A stretch of 64,000 bases of DNA from contig CAYVQP010000003.1 in NCBI GenBank assembly GCA_964452775.1, positions 75,480 through 139,479 of the forward strand. Reading direction: 5' to 3'. A model generated the notes under the pieces. The model was given only the letters and a program-made list of their open reading frames with translations. It did no database searches and was not told the DNA's origin. Both the position numbers and the translations under genes were made by a program. This DNA is from JACKCB01 sp964452775. GTDB lineage: Bacteria; Chloroflexota; Anaerolineae; Promineifilales; Promineifilaceae. Of this stretch, positions 24,536 to 32,390 are shown piece by piece. Every line of letters starts with the position of its first letter. Within the stretch, counting starts at the first letter, position 1.

Positions 24536-25345
24536 ATGTCATCGGACGGTGATCAATTCGCGCTACTGGATGAATTGCTGGCGGCTCAGGAAGCCGGAGA
24601 GCTGGTGGTGCTGGCGACGGTGGTCAGGACGCGGGGATCTGTGCCGCGCCACGCGGGGAGCAAAATGCTGATCTATGCGGATGGCCGGCTGAGCGGCAGC
24701 GTGGGCGGCGGCGAGCTGGAGTCGCGGGTGATCACGGAAAGCCGGGCGGCGCTGACCGATGGGGAGCCGCGCATGATTTCGTACACGCTATCCGAACCGC
24801 AGCGAGGCGACCCCGGCGTCTGCGGCGGCGAGGTGGAGCTGTACCTGGAACCGTACCTGCCCCCGGCGACCATATTTGTCGTGGGCTGCGGGCATGTGGG
24901 CCGGGCGGTGGCGGACCTGGCGCATTGGCTGGGCTACCGGGTAGCGGTCACCGACGACCGCGAGGAACTGGTCTCGCCGGCGTTGATACCGCACGCGGAT
25001 GTCTATTTGCCCGGCCCTATCGAGACGGCTCTCGGGCAGCACCGCATCACCGGCAATACCTTCATTACCGTGGTGACCCGCAATGTGGAGGTGGACCGGC
25101 GAGTGCTGCCGCGGCTGTTGGAGACCCCCGCGCCGTTCATCGGGGTGATGGGCAGCCGCCGGCGTTGGGAAACGACGCGTCGGCTGCTGCTGGAGGACGG
25201 CGTCGCAGAGGAAGCGTTGGCCCGTTGCCATTCGCCGCTGGGATTGGAATTGAATGCCGAGTCGCCGGCCGAGATTGCGGTCAGCGTGCTGGCCGAGATC
25301 ATCATGTTACGCCGGCAGGGAGCCGGCGGCCGCATGAAGATGTAA
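24536..25345 (+). CDS. XdhC-family molybdenum cofactor maturation protein
   Basis: 269-aa XdhC/CoxF-like (YqeB-related) protein. The N-terminal XdhC domain has RTRGSVPRHAGSKML and VGGGELE; a Rossmann domain follows with VVGCGHVGRAVA (about 118-129) and the C-terminal IGVMGSRRRWE segment. Such proteins bind molybdenum cofactor and help insert or sulfurate (or selenate) it in XDH-type enzymes. It starts 6 bases after xdhD and is surely co-transcribed. Its stop codon lies within the first copy of the hairpin repeat. Confidence 0.85.
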   Translation: MSSDGDQFALLDELLAAQEAGELVVLATVVRTRGSVPRHAGSKMLIYADGRLSGSVGGGELESRVITESRAALTDGEPRMISYTLSEPQRGDPGVCGGEVELYLEPYLPPATIFVVGCGHVGRAVADLAHWLGYRVAVTDDREELVSPALIPHADVYLPGPIETALGQHRITGNTFITVVTRNVEVDRRVLPRLLETPAPFIGVMGSRRRWETTRRLLLEDGVAEEALARCHSPLGLELNAESPAEIAVSVLAEIIMLRRQGAGGRMKM

Positions 25346-25459
25346 CCCGATTTTTCAAATCGGCTATCGAAATACAATTTCGATTTACAGGAGTGGCGAC
25401 TGAGGGTGTAACCCGATTTTTCAAATCGGCTATCGAAATACAATTTCGATTTACAGGAG
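25341..25459 (+). repeat. Two identical 53-bp hairpin units in tandem (66-bp period)
   Basis: 25341-25393 and 25407-25459 are identical over 53 bases. Each holds CCGATTT/AAATCGG and ATCGAAAT/ATTTCGAT inverted repeats and ends in ACAGGAG. They fill the space between the XdhC-like stop and ATG 25473. A related single unit precedes the gene at 9819. Confidence 0.9.
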
Positions 25460-25472
25460 AATTGAGGAAATC

Positions 25473-26480
25473 ATGGCCAGGGATCGCGTTGCTCTCTATT
25501 TACAGGACGCCCACGAATTGTCGGAGGGCATTGAGCTGGTAAAGTACGCCGAGGCAAAGGGGTTTGAGGCGGTCTGGCAGGCGGAGAGCCGGCTGGTGCG
25601 CGACGCCATCGTGCCCATGGCTGCGTTTGCCTCGCACACCACCAGGCTGAAGGTGGGCAGCGGCGTGACCAACAACTGGACGCGCAACATCGGCTTGTTG
25701 GCCGCCACCTTCCTGACGCTGGACGACCTGGCCCCGAACCGCATCTATTGCGGCATCGGCGCCTGGTGGGACCCGCTGGCCAGCAAGGTAGGCATCCAAC
25801 GCCGGAAGCCGTTGCAGGCCATGCGCGAGACGGTGGAAGTATTGCGCCGGCTGCTGAACATGGAGAACGTCACCTTTCACGGCGAGTTCCATCACGTGGA
25901 CGGCATCCAACTGGACGTGGTGCACGGGCGCAAGACGCCGCGCAACGTGCCGATTTACATCGGGGCCACCGGCATGAAGATGATGGAACTGACCGGCGAG
26001 ATCGCGGACGGGGCGGTGCTGAACTATCTGGTCAATCCCAAATACAACATCGAGGCGCTGGATGCCCTGGAAGCCGGCGCGAAACGCAGCGGCCGCAAGC
26101 TGGATGACATTGACCGGCCCCAACTGGTGATCTGCTCCGTTGCCAACGACCGCAAGAAGGCGCTGGATGGCGCGCGCAAGATGATCACCCAATACCTCGG
26201 CCAGCAACCGCACCTGATGAAGGCCAGCGGGGTCAGCCAGGAACTGCTGGATGAGATTCATCAGGTGTTGACCTGGCCGGCAACGGATGAACAGATCGAG
26301 GCCGCCATGCACCTGGTGCCGGATGACGTGGTGCAGATGTGCACGGCCGCCGGCTCGCCGGAGGAAGTGAAGGCCAAGGTGCAGGAGTATATTGACAACG
26401 GCTGCACCTGCCCCATCCTTTATCCGTTGGGCGACGCCCGGCTGATGATCGACATCTTCAGCCAGGAAGATAACGCCTGA
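25473..26480 (+). CDS. LLM-class (luciferase-like) F420-dependent oxidoreductase
   Basis: 335-aa TIM-barrel enzyme of the bacterial luciferase superfamily, in the branch with methylene-tetrahydromethanopterin reductase. Typical parts are GVTNNWTRN near residue 70, YCGIGAWW (about 92), and the segment with PIYIGATGMKMMELTGE (about 160-176). These enzymes use F420H2 or FMNH2 to reduce or oxidise C=N or C=C bonds. Within a purine-type locus that also encodes an F420:NADP reductase, reduction of a purine ring or a ring-opened intermediate is an inference. A GAGGA site lies 6 bases before ATG 25473. FMN-dependent activity is the alternative. Confidence 0.8.
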   Translation: MARDRVALYLQDAHELSEGIELVKYAEAKGFEAVWQAESRLVRDAIVPMAAFASHTTRLKVGSGVTNNWTRNIGLLAATFLTLDDLAPNRIYCGIGAWWDPLASKVGIQRRKPLQAMRETVEVLRRLLNMENVTFHGEFHHVDGIQLDVVHGRKTPRNVPIYIGATGMKMMELTGEIADGAVLNYLVNPKYNIEALDALEAGAKRSGRKLDDIDRPQLVICSVANDRKKALDGARKMITQYLGQQPHLMKASGVSQELLDEIHQVLTWPATDEQIEAAMHLVPDDVVQMCTAAGSPEEVKAKVQEYIDNGCTCPILYPLGDARLMIDIFSQEDNA

Positions 26481-26490
26481 GGGACACCCC

Positions 26491-27873
26491 ATGACGGACA
26501 ACGCTGAGCCGGTCTACGATCTGGTCATCAAGCATGGGACCGTCGTAACCGCCCAATCTACCTTTCAGGCGGATGTGGCCGTGCGCGCCGGGCGGATCGC
26601 GGCGCTGGGCGAGGGGCTGGCCGGCGCGCAAGAGTTGGACGCCGCCGGCAAGCTGGTCATTCCCGGCGGGGTTGACATCCACGTGCACATGCAGATGCCC
26701 CTGCCCACCGGTTACGCATCCGCGGACACGTTTTTCAGCGGCACGCGGGCGGCGGCCTTCGGAGGCACGACCGCCATTGTTGACTTTGTGGACCCCAGGC
26801 CGGACGAATCGCTGCTGGATGCATTAGCTGCCCGGCGAGCGCTGGCCGACCCGGCGGTGGTCATTGACTACGGTCTGCACATGACCCTGGGGCCGGCGGA
26901 GATCGGCAAGCTCAGCCAGGTGCGGGATGCCTATGACGCCGGCTGCGCGACCTTCAAGCTGTACATGGCCTACGGCTTTCGCCTGGATGACGGCCAATTA
27001 TTGCGCGCGTTGCGGGCGGTTGGCGCGGCGGGCGGTCTGCCGGTCGTGCATGCCGAAAACTGGGATGTGATTTGCGCGCTGGTTGAGGAGAATATCGCCG
27101 CCGGCCGGGTCACTCCCCACTGGCACTCGCGCAGCCGGCCGGCGCTGTTAGAGGGCGAGGCAACCGGACGGGTGATTGACATCGCCGCTTACCTGGGCGT
27201 ACCGCTGCACATCTTCCATGTCTCGTGCAGCGCCACGGTACAGCGCATTGCTGCCGCCAGGGAGCGGGGATTGCCCGTGACCGGCGAGACCTGCCCGCAA
27301 TACCTCTTCCTGACGGAAGGGGCGCTGGATGCGCCGGGGGTGCGCGGGGCGCTGCCCATTTGCGCGCCGCCCTTGCGCCCGCAGGCGGATCAGGATGCGC
27401 TCTGGCAAGCGCTCGCCGCCGGCCGGCTGCAACTGGTGACCACGGACCACTGCCCTTTCGTGCTGGCGGACAAGGAGCAGGGCTGGCGGCAGGATTTCAG
27501 CCGGGTGCCCGGCGGCTTGCCCTCCATCGAGATGCGGCTGCCGGCCATCTATTCCGGGGGCGTGCGCCGCGGCCGTTTGACTCTGAACCAGTGGGTGGAC
27601 CTCTGCTGCACCACTCCGGCTCGGCTGGCGGGCTTCCAGCACAAAGGGGACATTGTGATCGGTTATGACGCCGACCTGGTTATCTTCGACCCGGAGAAAG
27701 TGTTGACCCTTTCCACTGAGACGCTGCATGAGCAGGTTGACTGGACCCCGTATGAAGGGTTAGATGTCCAGGGGTGGCCGGCGGTCACAATCAGCCGGGG
27801 GGAGGTCATCGTGGCCGGCGACGCCTTCCTGGGTCGAGCCGGCAGGGGACAATTCGTGCAACGTCGCATATAA
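26491..27873 (+). CDS. hyuA: Dihydropyrimidinase/hydantoinase (HyuA-like)
   Basis: 460-aa cyclic amidohydrolase that opens hydantoin or dihydropyrimidine rings to ureido acids. Visible sites are the metal pair HVH (64-66) in DIHVHMQMP, the lysine expected to be carbamylated in TFKLYMAY (about 156), HVSCS, and the catalytic Asp in TTDHCPF. Length and order are normal. It starts 10 bases after the oxidoreductase. The E. coli purine locus has hyuA in a similar role. The product, a carbamoyl-amino acid, would be the substrate for the carbamoyltransferases upstream. D-phenylhydantoinase-like specificity is possible. Confidence 0.88.
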   Translation: MTDNAEPVYDLVIKHGTVVTAQSTFQADVAVRAGRIAALGEGLAGAQELDAAGKLVIPGGVDIHVHMQMPLPTGYASADTFFSGTRAAAFGGTTAIVDFVDPRPDESLLDALAARRALADPAVVIDYGLHMTLGPAEIGKLSQVRDAYDAGCATFKLYMAYGFRLDDGQLLRALRAVGAAGGLPVVHAENWDVICALVEENIAAGRVTPHWHSRSRPALLEGEATGRVIDIAAYLGVPLHIFHVSCSATVQRIAAARERGLPVTGETCPQYLFLTEGALDAPGVRGALPICAPPLRPQADQDALWQALAAGRLQLVTTDHCPFVLADKEQGWRQDFSRVPGGLPSIEMRLPAIYSGGVRRGRLTLNQWVDLCCTTPARLAGFQHKGDIVIGYDADLVIFDPEKVLTLSTETLHEQVDWTPYEGLDVQGWPAVTISRGEVIVAGDAFLGRAGRGQFVQRRI

Positions 27874-27904
27874 TCATGCCTCGTTAAGCAGAATCACGGA
27901 TCAC

Positions 27905-27964
27905 TTTTCCCGGAAACTTTATCATTGAGCAGTCGCGATTAACCAGGTGCAGTTTCCGGGAAAA
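27905..27964. repeat. Palindromic repeat, TCCCGGAAACT family (copy 3)
   Basis: TTTTCCCGGAAACT (27905-27918) and its complement (27951-27964), 14-bp arms with a 32-base interior, downstream of the hydantoinase stop. Confidence 0.85.
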
Positions 27965-27984
27965 TGCAGGGTTCACTGGTGCAA

Positions 27985-28013
27985 TTGACATACTTTTCGA
28001 TACGGCTTATGGC
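27985..28013 (+). promoter_or_regulatory. Possible promoter for the 2-hydroxyacid dehydrogenase gene
   Basis: A perfect -35 TTGACA (27985-27990) followed after 17 bases by a poor -10 TATGGC (28008-28013). It may need an activator. Confidence 0.3.
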
Positions 28014-28046
28014 CGGGAGAGACATTCCCGGCTGGAAAGGTTGAGG

Positions 28047-29012
28047 ATGACATACCGGATTTTGATTGCTGATAAATTAGGCCAGGCCGGCCTGGATCGC
28101 CTGGCGGAAATGAAGGATGTGCAGTACGACATTAAGACCGGCCTGAGCAAAGAGGCGCTCATCGCCGCCATACCCGAGTATGACGGGTTGATCGTGCGCA
28201 GCGACACCCGGCCCGATGCGGATGTCATTGCCGCCGGAACCAAACTGAGGGTGATTGGGCGGGCCGGCACGGGCATTGACAACATAGACGTGCCCGCCGC
28301 CACGCGAAAAGGGGTGGCGGTGATGAACACCCCACACGCCAACAGTATCGCCGCCGCCGAGCAGACATTGGCGCTCATGCTGGCAGCCAGCCGGTACACC
28401 GTCCCGGCGCACAACTCCCTGGCCAATCACGAATGGTCGCGCTCCCAGTTTGTCGGCACGGAGCTGTATGACAAGACCCTGGGCATAGTCGGCCTGGGCT
28501 ATATCGGCCGGCTGGTGGCCTCGCGGGCGCGCGCTTTTGGGATGACCATTGTGGCCCATGATCCGTTTGTGCCGGCAGAAATGGGGGCGGAGCTGAACGT
28601 GACCCTGTTGTCGCTTGCCAAGTTGCTGGCGCGGGCGGACGTGATCACCTTACATTGCGTGCTCACCCCGGAGACGACCAACATGCTCAACGCGGACGCC
28701 TTCGCGCAGATGAAGGACGGCGTGATTGTGGTCAACGTGGCCCGTGGCAAGCTGATTGACGAGCAGGCATTGGCGGCGGCCCTGCTGAGCGGCAAGGTAG
28801 CGGCGGCGGCGTTGGATGTCTTCCCACAAGAGCCGCCAAACAGTAGCCCATTGATCGGCATGCCGAATGTGCTGCACACGCCGCACCTGGGGGCCAGCTC
28901 GAAAGAAGCTCAGCGCCGGGTGGCGGAGGAGATCGTGGAAAAGGTCGTTGACGCGCTGCGCGGGGTGGCCTATCGCAATGTGGTCAACCCTGAGTTCGCC
29001 CAACACGTCTAG
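28047..29012 (+). CDS. D-2-hydroxyacid dehydrogenase (phosphoglycerate dehydrogenase-like)
   Basis: 321-aa NAD-dependent dehydrogenase resembling the catalytic half of SerA. NAD motif GLGYIGR (149-155), catalytic Arg in NVARGKLID, Glu in the ALDVFPQEPP turn and His in HTPHLGASS. It lacks the C-terminal ACT/ASB domains of long SerA (about 525 aa), so it could be short PGDH or another 2-hydroxyacid dehydrogenase. ATG 28047 is preferred over TTG 28041 because GAAAGG ends six bases before the ATG. It follows the catabolic cluster after a 170-bp gap, and may reduce a keto acid made there or serve serine synthesis. Confidence 0.82.
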   Translation: MTYRILIADKLGQAGLDRLAEMKDVQYDIKTGLSKEALIAAIPEYDGLIVRSDTRPDADVIAAGTKLRVIGRAGTGIDNIDVPAATRKGVAVMNTPHANSIAAAEQTLALMLAASRYTVPAHNSLANHEWSRSQFVGTELYDKTLGIVGLGYIGRLVASRARAFGMTIVAHDPFVPAEMGAELNVTLLSLAKLLARADVITLHCVLTPETTNMLNADAFAQMKDGVIVVNVARGKLIDEQALAAALLSGKVAAAALDVFPQEPPNSSPLIGMPNVLHTPHLGASSKEAQRRVAEEIVEKVVDALRGVAYRNVVNPEFAQHV

Positions 29013-29031
29013 CAATTCACCGGCAGCGCAG

Positions 29032-29037
29032 TAAAAT
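29032..29037 (+). promoter_or_regulatory. -10 box just upstream of nth
   Basis: TAAAAT ends 8 bases before the GTG start at 29046, the leaderless pattern seen at several other genes here. No clear -35. Confidence 0.35.
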
Positions 29038-29045
29038 AGCCGGCA

Positions 29046-29732
29046 GTGAACTCACCGGCTATAGACCCCAGAACCAAATATCGGCTCGCCTACGAGCGGC
29101 TTAACGCCGCCTATGGCGAGCCGCATTGGCGGCAACATTTGCCGCCGGTAGACGAACTGGTCTGCACAATCCTCTCCCAAAACACCAACGACATCAATCG
29201 CGATCACGCGTTTGACGCGCTGCGGGAAGCCTACCCGGACTGGGAGGCGGTCATGCGCGCCCCGGCGGATGAGGTAATGGAACTTATCCGGCCCGCGGGC
29301 CTGGCCAACCAGAAGGGTCCACGCATTCAGGAAGCGCTGCGCACAATCATGGCCCGCGAGGGCAAGTTGAGCCTGGAGTTCCTGGCCGGCTTGCCGCTGG
29401 ACAAGGCCAGAAGCTGGCTGACGAACATCAACGGCGTCGGTCCGAAGACGGCAGCGATCGTATTGCTCTTTGCCTTCAACCGTCCCGCTTTCCCGGTGGA
29501 TACGCACGTACACCGCATCACCGGCCGGCTGGGGTTGATCGGCCCGCGAGTGAGCGCTGACCAGGCTCACCCGATCATGGAGGAGTTGGGCGCGCCGGAG
29601 ACTTATTATGCCTTCCACCTAAACCTGATCCGGCACGGGCGGGAGGTATGCCGGGCGCGCCAACCGTTGTGCGAGCTTTGCCCATTACAGGATATTTGCG
29701 AGTACTACGCCGGCCTGACGGCTGGACAGTAA
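29046..29732 (+). CDS. nth: Endonuclease III-type DNA glycosylase
   Basis: 228-aa base-excision repair enzyme that removes oxidised pyrimidines and nicks the strand. The helix-hairpin-helix carries NGVGPKTAA with catalytic Lys134; the catalytic Asp152 lies in VDTHVHRI; the [4Fe-4S] ligands are C-x6-C-x2-C-x5-C near residues 200-216 (CRARQPLCELC). Size is typical. The start is GTG 29046, with no Shine-Dalgarno site but a -10 box just upstream, so the message may be leaderless. It stands between the dehydrogenase and a small conserved gene, all on the plus strand. Confidence 0.9.
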   Translation: MNSPAIDPRTKYRLAYERLNAAYGEPHWRQHLPPVDELVCTILSQNTNDINRDHAFDALREAYPDWEAVMRAPADEVMELIRPAGLANQKGPRIQEALRTIMAREGKLSLEFLAGLPLDKARSWLTNINGVGPKTAAIVLLFAFNRPAFPVDTHVHRITGRLGLIGPRVSADQAHPIMEELGAPETYYAFHLNLIRHGREVCRARQPLCELCPLQDICEYYAGLTAGQ

Positions 29733-29753
29733 CTCTGACAGGCCGGCTAAACA

Positions 29754-30071
29754 ATGAGCGATTCATCGCGGGCTTTCAAGCTATTGCTCACCTATAACAT
29801 CAAGCTGGAGTACAGCCAGCCCTACTTTCGCTTTATGCTCGGTCGCTATGTGCCTCTGATGGCTGAAATAGGGCTGGAGATGTCCGATGCCTGGCACACC
29901 GGCTATGGAGAGCACCCGGACAGGCTGATTGGCTTCATCGCCCGCGACGAGCAAACCCTGCGTGAGCTGATGGACGGCGAGACCTGGGCCGCGCTGAACG
30001 AGGAATTGCAGAGATTTGTTACCGACCTCACGTACAAAGTAGTGCCCTATCGCGAGGGCTTTCAGCTTTAG
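29754..30071 (+). CDS. Small conserved hypothetical protein (105 aa)
   Basis: Not recognised as a named family. The sequence (SQPYFRFMLGRYVPLMAEIGLEM early, then GYGEHPDRLIGFIARDEQTLRELM) looks like a ferredoxin-like dimeric alpha/beta-barrel protein of the NIPSNAP or DUF kind, which is inference. No signal peptide, membrane segment or cysteines. It stops one base before the rarA-like start at 30073, so the two are probably translated together. Confidence 0.7.
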   Translation: MSDSSRAFKLLLTYNIKLEYSQPYFRFMLGRYVPLMAEIGLEMSDAWHTGYGEHPDRLIGFIARDEQTLRELMDGETWAALNEELQRFVTDLTYKVVPYREGFQL

Positions 30072-30072
30072 A

Positions 30073-32292
30073 ATGACGATGGCCCTATTTGAGCAGGCGC
30101 GCCGGCGCACAATTGAGGAAGAGTCGCCCCTGGCCAACCGGATGCGGCCGCGCGTGCTGGATGAATTTGTCGGGCAGGCGCACATCGTCGGGCCGGGCCG
30201 GCTGCTGCGCCGGGCCATCCAGGCCGATCAGCTCTCGTCGCTGATCTTTTACGGCCCGCCCGGCACGGGCAAGACCACCCTGGCGATGGTGATCGCCAAT
30301 ACCACCCAGAGCCACTTCATCACCATTAATGCCGTGCTGGCCGGCGTGAAGGAGATCCGCGAGGCCATCGCCGAAGCGCAGGAGCGGCGCAACCTGTACA
30401 ACCAGCGCACCACGCTCTTCGTGGACGAGGTGCACCGCTGGAACAAGGCGCAACAGGACGCGCTGCTGCCGCATGTGGAGAAGGGCACGATCATCATGAT
30501 CGGGGCCACCACTGAGAACCCGTATTTTGAGGTCAACAAGGCGCTGGTTAGCCGCAGCCGCATCTTTCAGCTGAAGCCGCTGACCGGCGAGGATCTTCAC
30601 CAGATCGCCCGGCAGGCGTTGGCCGATCCTGAACGCGGATATGGCCGCCTGCAGGTGGAAGTGACGCCGCAGGCGCTGGATCACCTGGTAGATGTAGCCA
30701 ACGGCGACGCCCGGGGCGTGCTGAACGCGCTGGAGCTGGCCGTAGAGACGACCCCTCCCAATGCAGCCGGCGTTATTTACATTGACCTGACCGTAGCGGA
30801 GGAGTCAATCCAGCGGCGGGCGGTGCTGTACGATAAGGACGGCGATGTCCATTACGATACCATCTCCGCCTTCATCAAGAGCCTGCGCGGATCGGACCCG
30901 GATGCAGCGCTCTATTGGATGGCGAAGATGGTCTACGCCGGCGAAGACCCGCGCTTCATCTTTCGGCGGATGGCGATCCTGGCCAGCGAAGATGTGGGCC
31001 TGGCCGACCCGCAGGCGATCAGCGTGGTCACCAGCTGTTGGGAAGCGTTTGAGCGCATCGGCCTGCCCGAGGGGCGATTTCATCTGGCGCAGGCGGCCCT
31101 CTACCTGTCCACCTGCCCGAAGTCGAACACCACCCTGGCCTTCTTTGACGCGCTGGAGGCGGTGAGCCGGGAGCAAGAAGCGGATACGCCCACCCACCTG
31201 CGCGACGCCAACCGGGACAAAGAGGGCTTCGGTCACGGAGAAGGCTACCTGTATCCGCACGCTTACCGCGATCATTGGGTTGCGCAGCAATATTTGCCGG
31301 CTTCCCTGCAGGGCAAGTTGTTCTATCAGCCGGGCGACCAGGGCTATGAGCGCGGCATCCAGGAGCAAGTAGCCCGCCGGCGAGAGGCACAGCTGGCGGC
31401 GATGATCGAGGGAGAAACGCCGGAAATGCTGACCACCGGCCCGCTGGACAGAGCGCGTGACCGCTGGTTGCAACGGGTGGTGGCCAACGCCGGGCGCAAC
31501 CTGGCGGAGGTGCGCGACAGGCTGTTTTCGCTCAGTCAGGTGCGCCGGCATCACCTGTTGCTGGACATCGCCGCCGGCAGCGGTCTGCTGACCTGGGAGG
31601 CGGTGCGACAGGCGCCGGAAGGCGGGGTCTGGGCGCTGGCCGGCGACCCGCAGGGTGCGGATGCGCTGCGCCAGCAGGCGGAACGGTTGCCGGAGCTGGG
31701 CCGGCCGGTTGTCCTGACCGGCGGCATCGGGCAGCTCCGTTATCTGATGGCGTTGAGGAGCGAAGAAGATGTGCGCTTTGACCGCATCCTTGGCCGGGAC
31801 CCTTTTACCAATCTCGACCGAGAGACCCGTCGCGCGCTGATCGGGCAGGCGTTGGAGTGGCTGCTGCCGGAGGGATTATTCTGCTTTGCGCAGGTGATCC
31901 CGGGCCGGGGACAGCGATTGTACGAGTTGGTGGATTGGAGCGAGATGGACAGTTCGCTGTACGAGCAGGCGCGGGCGGCGGAAGAAGCGATATATCATGA
32001 CCCGGCCAACACCCTGGTCAACTGGGACCTGCCGGACCTGGAAGCGGAGCTGCGCGAAGCCGGCTGCCAGGAGGTCCGGGCGCAGGTGATCACGCAGGTG
32101 GAACAACGTCGCTTTACGGCCGCGCACCTGGATCGCTGGTTTGGGTTGGAGGGTAGTGAAGGGAGCTACGGGAGCCGGCTGGCGCTCGACCCTGCACAAC
32201 GACAGCAGGTGGCGGTGCTCTATCGCCGGCAATTGCAGGGGCGAGAAGTGCCCTGGCAGCGCACGACTGCCCTGGTTCTGGCGCATCTCTGA
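30073..32292 (+). CDS. rarA: RarA/MgsA-type AAA+ ATPase fused to a methyltransferase-like domain
   Basis: 739-aa protein. Residues 1-430 are the replication-associated recombination protein A fold: Walker A GPPGTGKTT (61-69), DEVHRW (118-123), sensor GATTENPYFEVN and the C-terminal tetramerisation helices with GYLYPHAY. E. coli RarA ends here (about 447 aa). A further 300 residues follow, with LLLDIAAGSGLLTWEA (about 495-510) and later strands like a Rossmann methyltransferase, though the usual SAM acidic loop and catalytic motif are poor. It acts at stalled replication forks. The extension may bind nucleic acid or SAM; function unknown. ATG 30079 is an alternative start. Confidence 0.88.
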   Translation: MTMALFEQARRRTIEEESPLANRMRPRVLDEFVGQAHIVGPGRLLRRAIQADQLSSLIFYGPPGTGKTTLAMVIANTTQSHFITINAVLAGVKEIREAIAEAQERRNLYNQRTTLFVDEVHRWNKAQQDALLPHVEKGTIIMIGATTENPYFEVNKALVSRSRIFQLKPLTGEDLHQIARQALADPERGYGRLQVEVTPQALDHLVDVANGDARGVLNALELAVETTPPNAAGVIYIDLTVAEESIQRRAVLYDKDGDVHYDTISAFIKSLRGSDPDAALYWMAKMVYAGEDPRFIFRRMAILASEDVGLADPQAISVVTSCWEAFERIGLPEGRFHLAQAALYLSTCPKSNTTLAFFDALEAVSREQEADTPTHLRDANRDKEGFGHGEGYLYPHAYRDHWVAQQYLPASLQGKLFYQPGDQGYERGIQEQVARRREAQLAAMIEGETPEMLTTGPLDRARDRWLQRVVANAGRNLAEVRDRLFSLSQVRRHHLLLDIAAGSGLLTWEAVRQAPEGGVWALAGDPQGADALRQQAERLPELGRPVVLTGGIGQLRYLMALRSEEDVRFDRILGRDPFTNLDRETRRALIGQALEWLLPEGLFCFAQVIPGRGQRLYELVDWSEMDSSLYEQARAAEEAIYHDPANTLVNWDLPDLEAELREAGCQEVRAQVITQVEQRRFTAAHLDRWFGLEGSEGSYGSRLALDPAQRQQVAVLYRRQLQGREVPWQRTTALVLAHL

Positions 32293-32380
32293 ACTTTCCC
32301 GGAAACTGAATAACATGTTCCTCAGGGCCATAGGCCGAGAAGTTTCCGGGAAAGTTTGTGCAGTTAAGTTTCCGGGAAAA
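32293..32380. repeat. Palindromic repeat, TCCCGGAAACT family (copy 4, with an extra half-copy)
   Basis: ACTTTCCCGGAAACT (32293-32307) and its complement (32341-32355) with a 33-base interior; a third arm, AGTTTCCGGGAAAA, follows at 32367-32380. It occupies nearly all the space between two convergent genes and may act as a two-way terminator. The interior resembles that of the copy at 49331. Confidence 0.85.
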
Positions 32381-32390
32381 TTTGTGCGTT

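Noticed and set aside
25341..25459. CRISPR-like direct repeats
   Set aside because: Only two identical 53-bp units with one 13-base gap, no array and no cas genes; a hairpin leader is a better reading.
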